The notes beneath the pieces were generated by a model, which worked only from the letters and a program-made list of their open reading frames with translations, ran no database searches and was not told the DNA's origin. Positions 1 to 8,212 of a DNA stretch of 64,000 bases are shown one piece after another (positions within the stretch are counted from its first letter, which is position 1; the number at the start of each line of letters is the position of its first letter). The DNA lies in NCBI GenBank assembly GCA_036654375.1, contig JAVVSD010000010.1, positions 1 through 64,000 of the forward strand. Direction: 5' to 3'. Made by a program: the position numbers and the translations under genes. Source of the stretch: RZYX01 sp036654375. Its GTDB lineage: Bacteria; Bacillota; Clostridia; Oscillospirales; Acutalibacteraceae.

Positions 1-303
1 TAATGCTTTAACGCATTCCGGGTATTTATCCACCCATTCTCCAAGCACAAAAAATGTTGCCTTGGCATTATGTTCTTTAAAGATGGAGATGATTTCATCG
101 GTGTCATCTGCACCCCAAGCAGCGTCAAAAGTTATGGCAATTTGTTTGTTGGCTGTGTCAACATTGTAAATTGGGATTAGTCTGTTGCTTGATGAAGTAG
201 CTACACTGATGCCATATGAAGCAAAATAAATAACAAAGAGAGCAATTAATGAATATGCACCATAAACAATAATACTTTTTTTAGTTAAAACATATACTTT
301 CAA
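1..303 (-). CDS. Polysaccharide deacetylase (PdaB-like), N-terminal part
   Basis: The 5' 101 codons of a minus-strand gene that runs off the left edge. A TTG start at 303 follows AGGAGG (309-314). An N-terminal membrane segment or uncleaved signal (residues about 10-30) is followed by ITFDAAWGADDT (57-68), the NodB-fold first motif with its metal-binding Asp in the form typical of PdaB-like deacetylases. KATFFVLGEW (81-90) is the second conserved strand. The family removes N-acetyl groups from peptidoglycan or chitin-like glycans outside the membrane; PdaB members act in spore cortex formation, so a sporulation role is possible but inferred. It is divergent from mntP with a 44-base gap. The C-terminal catalytic motifs are outside the window. 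Confidence 0.85.
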   Translation of the reverse strand, partial: MKVYVLTKKSIIVYGAYSLIALFVIYFASYGISVATSSSNRLIPIYNVDTANKQIAITFDAAWGADDTDEIISIFKEHNAKATFFVLGEWVDKYPECVKAL

Positions 304-347
304 GGTGAACCTCCTAAATATTTAAAGTAAGCGAAGGAAAGATAACA

Positions 348-938
348 ATGAAAATCACAGCAATAATCTCGATTGCCCTTGGGCTTTCAATGGATGCATT
401 TGCAATTTCGCTAACAAGTGGAATGACAGTAAAGAAACTGAGAGCATCCTATGCCGCAAAGCTTGCAACATTTTTTGGCTTGTTCCAGATGCTTATGCCT
501 ATTATCGGTTGGCTTGCAGGAGTTGGCTTTTCTGAAAAAGTGTCGGCGATAGACAAGTACATAGCATTTGTTTTGCTAACAATCATAGGAGTGAAAATGA
601 TTGTAGAAACAAATAAAGATAAAAGAAACGATGAGCCTGTTTGCAAAATGGAAGAGCAAAGCACTAAGATAATAATTGGTCTTGCGATAGCGACAAGTAT
701 TGATGCACTTGCAGTTGGTGTCACATTTGCCTGTACGGGAGTAAAGCTTTTTTCCACATTGCTGTATTATTGTGGTATAATTGGAGTAATCACTTTTGTA
801 ATATGCTTTGTTGGAACATATCTTGGAGAAAAATTTGGCTCAAAACTTGCTGACAAAGCAGGATATTTAGGTGGCGGAATCCTTGTGCTAATGGGGCTTA
901 AAATGCTTATAGAAAAACTAATTGAAACTTTTGCTTAA
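348..938 (+). CDS. mntP: Manganese efflux pump MntP
   Basis: A 196-residue integral membrane protein of the MntP (YebN) family, which exports Mn(II) to prevent toxicity. Six hydrophobic segments are visible in two pseudo-repeats of three. Each repeat carries the family Asp-containing motif: SMDAFAIS (Asp16) near the N terminus and SIDALAVGV (Asp119) in the second half, with a charged cytoplasmic loop between them (about 88-106). Length is normal for the family. AAGCGAAGGAAAG precedes the ATG. No yybP-ykoY manganese riboswitch fits in the 44-base gap upstream, so any Mn control must come from a protein or a more distant promoter. Confidence 0.93.
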   Translation: MKITAIISIALGLSMDAFAISLTSGMTVKKLRASYAAKLATFFGLFQMLMPIIGWLAGVGFSEKVSAIDKYIAFVLLTIIGVKMIVETNKDKRNDEPVCKMEEQSTKIIIGLAIATSIDALAVGVTFACTGVKLFSTLLYYCGIIGVITFVICFVGTYLGEKFGSKLADKAGYLGGGILVLMGLKMLIEKLIETFA

Positions 939-955
939 ATTTTTTAAAATTAAGG

Positions 956-984
956 TTGCAATTTGTTGCTTTGTATGATAAAAT
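956..984 (+). promoter_or_regulatory. Candidate sigma-A promoter for rpmE
   Basis: TTGCAA (956-961), 17 bases, TAAAAT (979-984), giving a leader of about 50 bases before the L31 start at 1041. Inferred from sequence only. Confidence 0.45.
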
Positions 985-1040
985 TCTTATGCTATATATA
1001 TGAAAGTATGTGGCTTTTGCATTCGAAAGAGGTGAAAAAA

Positions 1041-1253
1041 ATGAGGGAAGGTATACACCCTGAGTATAAGCCAACCGCTGTTAAGTGTGCATGTGGTGAG
1101 GTTATAGAAACTTCTTCAACAAAAGAAGATTTACGCGTTGATATCTGCTCAAAATGTCATCCGTTTTTTACAGGTAAACAAAAGCTTGTAGACACAGGCG
1201 GACGCGTCGACAGATTTAACAAGCGCTTTAATAAGCAGACAACGGGCGAATAA
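1041..1253 (+). CDS. rpmE: 50S ribosomal protein L31, zinc-binding type
   Basis: A 70-residue L31 of the large ribosomal subunit. The ATG at 1041 follows AAAGAGGTG, and the protein begins MREGIHPEYKP, the usual L31 start; an upstream in-frame extension from 963 has no ribosome site and no family similarity. A Cys-X-Cys pair (CACG, near residue 16) and CSKC (near 37-40) form the zinc site of the C+ paralogue. Such L31 proteins also serve as a zinc store, being replaced by a zinc-free copy under starvation in Bacillus. A terminator follows directly, so it is probably transcribed alone. Confidence 0.96.
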   Translation: MREGIHPEYKPTAVKCACGEVIETSSTKEDLRVDICSKCHPFFTGKQKLVDTGGRVDRFNKRFNKQTTGE

Positions 1254-1266
1254 TATCTAAAAACTG

Positions 1267-1298
1267 GACGGTACTTTTGTGCCGTCTTATTGTTTTTT
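1267..1298 (+). terminator. Rho-independent terminator after rpmE
   Basis: GACGGTAC (1267-1274), loop TTTT, GTGCCGTC (1279-1286): an 8-bp stem with one G-U pair, followed by a T-rich tract (TTATTGTTTTTT). Confidence 0.8.
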
Positions 1299-1323
1299 AT
1301 TGAGCTACATAGGAGGGCTTTTG

Positions 1324-1944
1324 TTGTCAAACTACAGGACGATAAAATATGCATCCAGCGATGAATATATTATCAAGCGTTCTCGGTTTATCGGGTACGC
1401 AACACCTGTTGCAACACAGGAGCAGGCGATAGAGTTTATAAACTCTATCAAATCAAAGCATTGGGATGCGACCCATAATGTTTATGCGTATGTATTAAAA
1501 GACGGGCAAACAAGGCGATACTCTGACGACGGCGAGCCGCAGGGAACAGCTGGAATGCCCGTCTTAGATGTTTTATTAAAGGAAGAATTATTTGATTGTG
1601 CAGTGGTGGTAACAAGGTATTTCGGAGGGATAATGCTTGGTGCTGGTGGGCTTGTAAGAGCATATTCTCACAGTGCAAAAATTGCTGTGGACGCAAGCGG
1701 GATAATTGAAATATCACTATGTGTCAACGCAAGGCTAAAATGTGATTACACATTCTATGGAAGAGTTTCGTCGCTTATTTCTGGATTTGGTGGAATTTGT
1801 GCCAATGTTGAATATTCAGACGAAGTGGCAGTTGATTTTAAAATTACTAAGTGCTTATATGATGAGTTTGAAAAAAAGCTGGTAGATTTAAGCTGCGGTC
1901 AAGTTCGTAGCACAGTAATGTCGGAGGAATATGCGGAGCTTTAA
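1324..1944 (+). CDS. YigZ/IMPACT family protein
   Basis: A 206-residue protein of the YigZ (UPF0029, IMPACT N-terminal) family, with a C-terminal DUF1949-like part. Visible hallmarks are RRYSDDGEPQGTAGMP (about residues 60-75) and TRYFGGIMLGAGGLVRAY (about 97-114). The family is widespread, and a role in translation or RNA binding has been suggested, but its function in bacteria is not settled. TTG at 1324 is chosen as start because AGGAGGG (1311-1317) lies 6 bases upstream; TTG at 1321 is an alternative. The stop codon overlaps that of the convergent lipoprotein gene by 3 bases. Confidence 0.88.
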   Translation: MSNYRTIKYASSDEYIIKRSRFIGYATPVATQEQAIEFINSIKSKHWDATHNVYAYVLKDGQTRRYSDDGEPQGTAGMPVLDVLLKEELFDCAVVVTRYFGGIMLGAGGLVRAYSHSAKIAVDASGIIEISLCVNARLKCDYTFYGRVSSLISGFGGICANVEYSDEVAVDFKITKCLYDEFEKKLVDLSCGQVRSTVMSEEYAEL

Positions 1945-2441
1945 CTTATTGTTATTGCAGTTCCTGCACCGTTAACAACAACATCAATTTTGCTTTTACC
2001 CAATTTTTCAGTTTTAGTACCGATAGTTGCGTATTTCTCTTTGTTGTCAAGTCCAAGCTTTTTAAAGATTTCAAGGGATTCTTTTTTGTTGGTTTGGTTG
2101 TAGGCATAAAGCATACTACAAAACAAGTCTTCAATAGTACCTAAATCAAGTTTTATGGACGACAGCACGCAAAGAGTGCAGGCAGAAACAACTTTGACAT
2201 CATTTCTTTCATAAACAGAAATTAAATATTTTCCACCTTTTTCAGCATCAAAATAACAGCAGTATTTAGTGTTGTCATTTTGCTTTTCAGAGGTAAAATT
2301 TGAATCATCAATTTTTATGTTCTCGCTTTTATCATTAAATCTTTCTTCAAAAACGGCAAAATCAGTTTCGCCATTAAAAGAGCAGGAGCAGAGAACTGAA
2401 AGAACACATAAAATAGAAGCCAGTTTAGCAAAACGAAACAC
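1941..2441 (-). CDS. Small putative lipoprotein, function unknown
   Basis: A 166-residue protein that I do not recognise. Starting from the GTG at 2441 (AAAGGGG lies 8 bases upstream), it has a short charged N terminus, a hydrophobic stretch and a lipobox-like LCSC, so it is probably a lipid-anchored extracellular protein. The mature part is polar and acidic at first, then has several cysteines (YCCYF, ACTLC, DLFCSM). A GLDNKEKYATIGTKTEKLGKSKIDVVV C-terminal segment has no known motif. An upstream in-frame start at 2492 would add residues before the signal and is less likely. The gene is convergent with the YigZ gene and divergent from purE. Confidence 0.7.
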   Translation of the reverse strand: MFRFAKLASILCVLSVLCSCSFNGETDFAVFEERFNDKSENIKIDDSNFTSEKQNDNTKYCCYFDAEKGGKYLISVYERNDVKVVSACTLCVLSSIKLDLGTIEDLFCSMLYAYNQTNKKESLEIFKKLGLDNKEKYATIGTKTEKLGKSKIDVVVNGAGTAITIS

Positions 2442-2555
2442 AGCAAAAACCCCTTTGTTTAATATCCGTTTAAGCAAAAATACACAATACATATACCCAA
2501 TGTTACGGTTTAGTAAATATATATGTAGAAAATGTATTTTAAAGCCTTAATTAGC

Positions 2556-2584
2556 TTGAAATTTTTCCAAAAATTCAATATTAT
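2556..2584 (+). promoter_or_regulatory. Sigma-A promoter of the purine operon
   Basis: TTGAAA (2556-2561), 17 bases, TATTAT (2579-2584), about 35 bases before purE. I see no purine or guanine riboswitch aptamer in this short leader. Confidence 0.7.
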
Positions 2585-2619
2585 GTATATATGATTTATT
2601 TAGGGGAGAGAAATAGAGT

Positions 2620-3117
2620 ATGAAAAAAGTAGCGGTTATAATGGGTAGTGACAGTGACTTTCCAACAGTCAGCGCAGCAATCAAACAGCTTAAAGAGCTT
2701 GAAATTCCTTTTGAGGTTCATGTTATGTCTGCACACAGAACACCACATATCTCTGCGGAGTTTTCAGAAAATGCAGCAAAGAACGGCTTTGGAGTAATAA
2801 TTGCTGCCGCAGGAAAGGCCGCACATCTTGCTGGAGTTCTTGCAGCACACACAACGATACCAGTAATTGGAATTCCAATAAAATCATCAACACTTGACGG
2901 ACTTGATGCACTTCTTGCAACAGTTCAAATGCCAAGTGGGATACCAGTAGCAACTGTCGCAATAGATGGCGCACAGAATGCCGCAATTCTTGCAGCACAG
3001 ATACTTGCATTGTCTGATGATGAGCTTGCGGTCAAGCTTCTTGCAATGAAAGAAAACATGAACAATAAAATAATTGAAAAAGATAAAGAGATTCAGTCTA
3101 AAATTCAGGAAATATAG
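2620..3117 (+). CDS. purE: N5-carboxyaminoimidazole ribonucleotide mutase PurE
   Basis: A 165-residue PurE, normal in length. The enzyme moves the carboxylate of N5-CAIR to give CAIR (class I), or carboxylates AIR directly (class II). Visible motifs: MGSDSDFPTV (8-17) at the substrate phosphate site, MSAHRTPH (about 37-44) with the catalytic His, AAAGKAAHLAG (66-76) and TVQMPSGIPVATV (107-119). The GK in AAGKAAHL differs from the more common GGAAHL or GMAAHL. The ATG follows AGGGGAGAG. It is the first gene of the operon. No purK is seen in this cluster, so whether the partner N5-CAIR synthetase exists elsewhere decides the class. Confidence 0.95.
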   Translation: MKKVAVIMGSDSDFPTVSAAIKQLKELEIPFEVHVMSAHRTPHISAEFSENAAKNGFGVIIAAAGKAAHLAGVLAAHTTIPVIGIPIKSSTLDGLDALLATVQMPSGIPVATVAIDGAQNAAILAAQILALSDDELAVKLLAMKENMNNKIIEKDKEIQSKIQEI

Positions 3118-3130
3118 TGGGGATGTAAAT

Positions 3131-4567
3131 ATGCAGAACAAAGTTCACGAGGAATGTGGAATTTTTGGAGCGTATAGCAATAATGAAGACAGAAAAGTGC
3201 TTGTAAATCAAGCGTACCATGCTCTTTTTGCAATTCAGCATAGGGGGCAGGTTAGTTGTGGTATAGCGATTAGCAATGATGGGAAAGTTGACTATTATCG
3301 TGAACAAGGTCTTGTTTTTGAAGTGTTTACTCCCGATGTTATAAAAAAACTTGTGGGTGAAGGCAAAGGTGACATGGCAATTGGTCATGTTCGGTATTCA
3401 CCAAGCGGAGAATGTGAAGTGAATAATTCTCAGCCACTCGTAATGCGATATGCAAAGGGTTCAATGTCAATTGCAAACAACGGACAGCTGACAAACACAG
3501 CAGAAATCAAGAGAAACCTTGAGCGAAAGGGAGCAATATTCCAAACAACATCAGATGCAGAAATGATAGCCTATCTTGTTGCAAGGGAAAGGCTTAATGC
3601 AGGAAGTGTCGAAAAGGCAATTTGCAATGTCATACCAAAGCTTAGTGGTGCGTACTCCTTTGTTATGATGACACCGCACAAGCTTATTGCTGTAAGGGAC
3701 CCAAAAGGATTTAGACCACTCTGTATTGGCAAACTTGATGGTAACTATATAGTCTGTTCTGAAAGTTGTGGGCTTGACACTATTGGAGCAAAATTTGTAA
3801 GAGATGTTGAACCAGGAGAAATAGTAATTATTGATAAAAATGGTTTGCGTAGTATAAAAGACCATTGTGGGCAAAAGACATCTTTCTGTGTATTTGAATA
3901 CATATATTTTGCAAGACCAGATTCCATAATTGATGGTGTTGGGGTTCATTTGGCAAGGCAGCGTTCGGGAGCAATACTTGCACAGGAAAGTGGCGTTGAT
4001 GCAGACATTGTTATCGGCGTACCTGATTCAGGAAATGATGCAGCGATTGGCTTTGCAAACGAGTCTGGGATCCCTTTTGGAATGGGATTTATAAAAAACA
4101 AATATATAGGCAGAACCTTTATACAGGACTCGCAAATTAAGCGTGAACGCTCTGTTCACATAAAGCTAAATCCAATAGCGTGTGCTGTAAAGGGAAAAAG
4201 AGTTGTTCTGATAGATGATTCCATAGTTAGAGGAACAACCATCAAAAATATAGTTGGATTGATAAGGGACGGCGGTGCAACAGAAGTCCATGTAAGAATT
4301 TCTTCACCACCATTCATTAATGTCTGTTACTACGGAACGGACATTAGCTCAAAGGAGCATTTAGTAGCGTGTCGCATGACTCAGGAGGAAATAAGAAAAT
4401 CTATCGGTGCTGATTCTCTTGGATATTTAAGTGTTGATAGCCTTAAACAGATTGCATATGAGTCAGAACTTGAATTTTGTGATGCTTGCTTCACAGGTGA
4501 TTATCCAACAGAAATACCACCTGAAAAAACAGAGGATAAATTTTCTAAAAAACTCGAAAGTCTATAA
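3131..4567 (+). CDS. purF: Amidophosphoribosyltransferase PurF
   Basis: A 478-residue first enzyme of de novo purine synthesis, converting PRPP and glutamine to phosphoribosylamine. ATG 3131 follows GGGGA and yields MQNKVHEECGIFG: an 8-residue propeptide whose removal would expose Cys9 as the N-terminal nucleophile. The class II glutaminase half is followed by a phosphoribosyltransferase half with the PRPP loop VVLIDDSIVRGTT. Cysteines in SFCVFEYIYF, NVCYYG and FCDACFTG match the four [4Fe-4S] ligands of the Bacillus-type, oxygen-labile enzyme. An upstream ATG at 3074 would lie within purE and lacks family support. Spacing to purE is 13 bases. Confidence 0.97.
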   Translation: MQNKVHEECGIFGAYSNNEDRKVLVNQAYHALFAIQHRGQVSCGIAISNDGKVDYYREQGLVFEVFTPDVIKKLVGEGKGDMAIGHVRYSPSGECEVNNSQPLVMRYAKGSMSIANNGQLTNTAEIKRNLERKGAIFQTTSDAEMIAYLVARERLNAGSVEKAICNVIPKLSGAYSFVMMTPHKLIAVRDPKGFRPLCIGKLDGNYIVCSESCGLDTIGAKFVRDVEPGEIVIIDKNGLRSIKDHCGQKTSFCVFEYIYFARPDSIIDGVGVHLARQRSGAILAQESGVDADIVIGVPDSGNDAAIGFANESGIPFGMGFIKNKYIGRTFIQDSQIKRERSVHIKLNPIACAVKGKRVVLIDDSIVRGTTIKNIVGLIRDGGATEVHVRISSPPFINVCYYGTDISSKEHLVACRMTQEEIRKSIGADSLGYLSVDSLKQIAYESELEFCDACFTGDYPTEIPPEKTEDKFSKKLESL

Positions 4568-4588
4568 TTATAATTGGGAGAAAAATCT

Positions 4589-5620
4589 ATGAAAAGTTTT
4601 AGTGAAAGCTACAAGAATGCAGGTGTTGATGTAACTGCAGGTTATGAATCAGTCGAGCTTATGAAAAAGCATGTTCAAAGAACCAGCATCGAAGGAGTAA
4701 TGTCAAATATAGGCGGTTTCGGAGGATTGTTTAAGCCCAATATGTCTGGGATAGAGGAGCCAATTTTGGTTTCGGGAACAGACGGAGTTGGAACAAAGCT
4801 AAAAATTGCATTTTTAATGGACAAGCATGACACAGTTGGTATTGACTGTGTTGCAATGTGCGCAAATGATGTTGCGTGTTCTGGAGCACAGCCACTATTT
4901 TTCCTTGACTATATTGCAGTTGGCAAGAATGTTCCAACAAGAGTTGCGGAGATTGTATCTGGCGTTGCAGAGGGCTGTGTGCAAGCAGGATGCGCCCTTA
5001 TTGGCGGAGAAACAGCAGAGATGCCTGGCTTCTATCCAGTCGACGAATATGACCTTGCAGGCTTCTGTGTAGGCATGGCAGACAAGAAAAAATTGGTCGA
5101 CCCACAAAATCTTAAGGAGGGTGACGCAATTATTGCAGTCGCTTCTTCAGGTGTGCATTCAAACGGATTTTCGCTTGTTCGCAAGGTATTCAACATAACG
5201 CAAAACAGGCTAAAGGTTTACTCAGATGAGCTTGGACAAACAATTGGCGAAGAGCTACTCACTCCAACAAGAATTTATGTAAAGCCACTTATAGAGCTTA
5301 TGTCAAAGATTGATGTACACGCAATATCTCACATTACCGGTGGCGGATTTTATGAGAATATTCCGCGTATGCTCAAGGAAAACACAAGGGCAGTTATTGA
5401 CAAATCAAAGGTTGATATTAAACCAATCTTTAGGATTATACAAAACGAAGGTATCTGCGAGCATGATATGTTCAACACATTCAATATGGGTGTTGGTCTT
5501 TGCATTGCAGTTGCATCAGACAAAGCTGATGAAGCAGTTCGCATACTTAATTCCTGTGGAGAAAAGGCAAATATCATTGGAGAAATTAAGGCAGGAGAGC
5601 AAGGAGTAGATATATGCTAA
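4589..5620 (+). CDS. purM: Phosphoribosylformylglycinamidine cyclo-ligase PurM
   Basis: A 343-residue AIR synthetase, which closes the imidazole ring of FGAM with ATP. The N-terminal YKNAGVDVTAGYE segment is the family opening. LVSGTDGVGTKLKIAF (about 60-75), CANDVACSGAQPLFFLDYIA (about 87-106) and GGETAEMPGFY are the ATP/metal and substrate motifs of the PurM/ThiL/SelD fold. ATG 4589 is chosen because GGGAG lies 8 bases upstream; a TTG at 4574 would overlap that site. The 3' end overlaps purN by 7 bases, implying translational coupling. Confidence 0.97.
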   Translation: MKSFSESYKNAGVDVTAGYESVELMKKHVQRTSIEGVMSNIGGFGGLFKPNMSGIEEPILVSGTDGVGTKLKIAFLMDKHDTVGIDCVAMCANDVACSGAQPLFFLDYIAVGKNVPTRVAEIVSGVAEGCVQAGCALIGGETAEMPGFYPVDEYDLAGFCVGMADKKKLVDPQNLKEGDAIIAVASSGVHSNGFSLVRKVFNITQNRLKVYSDELGQTIGEELLTPTRIYVKPLIELMSKIDVHAISHITGGGFYENIPRMLKENTRAVIDKSKVDIKPIFRIIQNEGICEHDMFNTFNMGVGLCIAVASDKADEAVRILNSCGEKANIIGEIKAGEQGVDIC

Positions 5621-6237
5621 ACATTGTTGTATTGGTTTCGGGAGGCGGCACTAATTTGCAGGCACTCATCAATGCACAGAACAGTGGCAGCATAAGTAAT
5701 GGCAAAATAACTCGTGTAATTTCTGACAAAGAGGGTGCTTTTGCACTTACTCGTGCAGAGAACGCAGGTATTGAAACAAGTGTTGTTGCAAGAAAAAGTT
5801 TTGCAAGCATAGCAGAGCATAACAAGGCACTGCTAAATGAACTTCTTGAATGTAATGCAGACTTAATTGTCCTTGCAGGTTATCTTTCTATCTTAGATAA
5901 GGAAGTAACAGATGCTTTTGCAAACAAGATAATAAATGTTCATCCGTCATTAATTCCCGCCTTTTGCGGTGACGGTTTCTATGGGCTTCGTGTACATAAA
6001 GCGGTTCTTGAAAAAGGTGTAAAGCTAACAGGAGCAACGGTTCACTTTGTCAACGAAATCACTGACGGTGGAGCAATAATACTTCAAAAAGCAGTTGAAG
6101 TACAAAATAAAGATACACCTGAAATTTTACAAAAGAGAGTAATGGAGCAGGCAGAGTGGGAGATACTTCCAAAGGCTGTTTCTTTGTTCTGTGATGGCAG
6201 AATTAAAGTTGTCGGAAGCACAACACAAATTAATTAA
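5614..6237 (+). CDS. purN: Phosphoribosylglycinamide formyltransferase PurN
   Basis: A 207-residue GAR transformylase using 10-formyl-THF. The N-terminal VLVSGGGTNLQALI (6-19) binds the phosphoribosyl group. The catalytic region is visible as INVHPSLIPAFCGDGFYG with the conserved Asn-His pair, followed by GATVHFV and DGGAII with the catalytic Asp. The start codon lies inside the last codons of purM, with AAGGAG upstream. Length and motifs are normal for the folate-dependent type; no purT-like enzyme is seen. Confidence 0.96.
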   Translation: MLNIVVLVSGGGTNLQALINAQNSGSISNGKITRVISDKEGAFALTRAENAGIETSVVARKSFASIAEHNKALLNELLECNADLIVLAGYLSILDKEVTDAFANKIINVHPSLIPAFCGDGFYGLRVHKAVLEKGVKLTGATVHFVNEITDGGAIILQKAVEVQNKDTPEILQKRVMEQAEWEILPKAVSLFCDGRIKVVGSTTQIN

Positions 6238-6287
6238 TAATGCTAAATATATCGCACTGAAATGTGAAACAGAAAGGGAATTTTTAA

Positions 6288-6998
6288 ATGGAAATCATAA
6301 AGATAGAAGACGATTTGCAGGCAAATTCTTATCCTGGAAGAGGAATAATCCTTGGCAAAAGTGAAGACGGCAAAAATGCAGTAATAGCTTACTTTATTAT
6401 GGGCAGAAGTGAAAACAGCCGAAACAGAATTTTTATTGATTATGAGCAAGGCATAAGAACACAGGCGTTTGACCCTACAAAGCTTGTTGACCCGTCACTT
6501 ATCATTTATGCACCTGTAAGAGTTCTCAAAAATGACACAATAGTCACAAATGGTGACCAGACAGATACCATTTATGATTTTCTTCAAAAAGGAGAAAGCT
6601 TTGAACAGGCACTTCGCACACGCACCTTTGAGCCTGACGAGCCAAACTTCACACCAAGAATTTCAGGTGTTGTAACAACTGGCAAAGAGCTTTCATACAA
6701 ACTTTCAATTCTCAAAAGTGCCAATGGTGACTCGCAGTCTGCCCAAAGATTTTTCTTTGAATACAGCAATCCAATCAGCGGTCAAGGCCATTTTATTCAT
6801 ACATATAAGTGCGATGGAAATCCTATTCCTTCATATGAAGGTGAGCCGACTTTGGTCGAAGTCAAGGGAGATATTGAAGAGTTCACAAACAATATCTGGA
6901 ATAGCCTTAATAATGATAATAAAGTTTCACTGTTCACGCGTTTTATAAATATAAAAACAGGTGAGTTTGAAACAAAAATAATAAATAAGAATAAATAA
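6288..6998 (+). CDS. purO: IMP cyclohydrolase, PurO type
   Basis: A 236-residue protein similar to archaeal-type IMP cyclohydrolase (PurO, PF07826), which closes the ring of FAICAR to give IMP. The NSYPGRGIILG (13-23) opening and YFIMGRSENSRNRIF (about 35-49) are the recognisable family segments. It is unrelated in fold to the MGS-like cyclohydrolase domain of PurH. It sits directly before the AICAR transformylase gene, 13 bases apart, which fits a split replacement of bifunctional PurH. The start follows AAAGGG at good distance. Assignment rests on remembered family motifs and operon context. Confidence 0.85.
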   Translation: MEIIKIEDDLQANSYPGRGIILGKSEDGKNAVIAYFIMGRSENSRNRIFIDYEQGIRTQAFDPTKLVDPSLIIYAPVRVLKNDTIVTNGDQTDTIYDFLQKGESFEQALRTRTFEPDEPNFTPRISGVVTTGKELSYKLSILKSANGDSQSAQRFFFEYSNPISGQGHFIHTYKCDGNPIPSYEGEPTLVEVKGDIEEFTNNIWNSLNNDNKVSLFTRFINIKTGEFETKIINKNK

Positions 6999-7011
6999 AA
7001 AGGAGTTAATC

Positions 7012-8187
7012 ATGAACGAGCTTTCACTTAAATATGGTTGCAATCCAAACCAAATTCCATCAAGAATATTTATGGCTAATGGTGTGGATTTGCCAATAGA
7101 GGTTTTAAACGGTCGTCCTGGATACATAAACTTTATGGATGCATTTAACAGCTTTCAGCTTGTGAAAGAGCTTAAAAGAGCAACAGGTGAAGTTTCAGCA
7201 GCTTCATTCAAGCATGTTAGTCCCGCAGGTGCAGCAATCGGAACACCGCTCAGCGATACTCTTAAAAAGATTTATTTTGTAGATGATATAGAGCTTACAC
7301 CGCTTGCAAGTGCATATGCAAAGGCAAGAGGAGCAGACAGAATGTCATCATATGGTGACTTTATCGCTCTTTCAGATGTTTGTGACACTGCAACAGCAAA
7401 GCTTATTCAGCGTGAAGTATCCGATGGCATTATTGCACCTGGATACGAGCCAGAAGCACTTGAAATTTTAAAATCAAAAAGAAAAGGAACATATAATATA
7501 ATCAAAATTGATGAAAATTATGTTCCTGAAAAAATAGAACACAAACAGATTTTTGGAATTACATTTGAGCAGGGAAGAAATGAGCTTGTAATTGACGAAA
7601 GTATGCTTGAAAAAATTGTAACAAAAAGCAAAGAGCTTTCAAAGTCGGCAAAGCAGGATTTACTCATTTCTCTTATAACTCTCAAATACACACAGTCAAA
7701 TTCAGTTTGCTATGTTAAGGACGGACAGGCAATTGGTGTTGGTGCAGGTCAGCAGTCAAGAGTACATTGCACAAGACTTGCAGGTAACAAGGCAGATGTC
7801 TGGTATTTAAGACAACATGAAAAGGTTTTAAACCTTCCTTTCAAAGATGACATTCGTCGTCCAGACAGGGATAATACAATTGATGTTTATGTTTCAGACG
7901 ACTATGAGGATGTTCTTGCAGATGGAATATGGGAAAACTTCTTTACGCAAAAGCCACAGCCACTCACAAAAGATGAGAAAAAAGCATGGCTCAAAACACT
8001 TGATGGAGTTTCACTTGGCTCTGACGCGTTCTTCCCATTTGGCGACAATATCGAAAGAGCAAACAAAACAGGCGTTAAATTTATTGCACAGCCAGGTGGT
8101 TCAATTCGTGACGACAATGTAATTGACACCTGCAACAAATATAATATGACAATGGTATTCACAGGAATAAGACTTTTCCACCATTAA
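7012..8187 (+). CDS. Stand-alone AICAR formyltransferase (PurH C-terminal-like)
   Basis: A 391-residue protein matching only the transformylase half of PurH. It formylates AICAR with 10-formyl-THF to FAICAR. SFKHVSPAGAA (65-75) carries the catalytic Lys67-His68 in the position of KHTNPCG in bifunctional PurH, and SVCYVKDGQAIGVGAGQQSRV is the other strongly conserved region. DAFFPFGDNIERANKTGV and FIAQPGGSIRDD close the protein as in PurH. There is no N-terminal MGS-like cyclohydrolase domain, and the ATG behind AAAGGAG starts directly with the transformylase fold. The purO product just upstream would supply the missing step. Confidence 0.93.
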   Translation: MNELSLKYGCNPNQIPSRIFMANGVDLPIEVLNGRPGYINFMDAFNSFQLVKELKRATGEVSAASFKHVSPAGAAIGTPLSDTLKKIYFVDDIELTPLASAYAKARGADRMSSYGDFIALSDVCDTATAKLIQREVSDGIIAPGYEPEALEILKSKRKGTYNIIKIDENYVPEKIEHKQIFGITFEQGRNELVIDESMLEKIVTKSKELSKSAKQDLLISLITLKYTQSNSVCYVKDGQAIGVGAGQQSRVHCTRLAGNKADVWYLRQHEKVLNLPFKDDIRRPDRDNTIDVYVSDDYEDVLADGIWENFFTQKPQPLTKDEKKAWLKTLDGVSLGSDAFFPFGDNIERANKTGVKFIAQPGGSIRDDNVIDTCNKYNMTMVFTGIRLFHH

Positions 8188-8212
8188 TCCCTGAAAGGTT
8201 GTTTAAGATATT

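Noticed and set aside
303..348. Possible manganese riboswitch (yybP-ykoY) before mntP
   Set aside because: The gap is only 44 bases and is filled by two ribosome sites; no aptamer sequence is present.
963..1040. In-frame extension upstream of L31
   Set aside because: It has no ribosome site, no family similarity and overlaps the promoter region; ATG 1041 matches L31 proteins exactly.
2493..2619. Possible purine riboswitch before purE
   Set aside because: The leader after the promoter is about 30 bases, too short for the aptamer, and no conserved core bases are seen.
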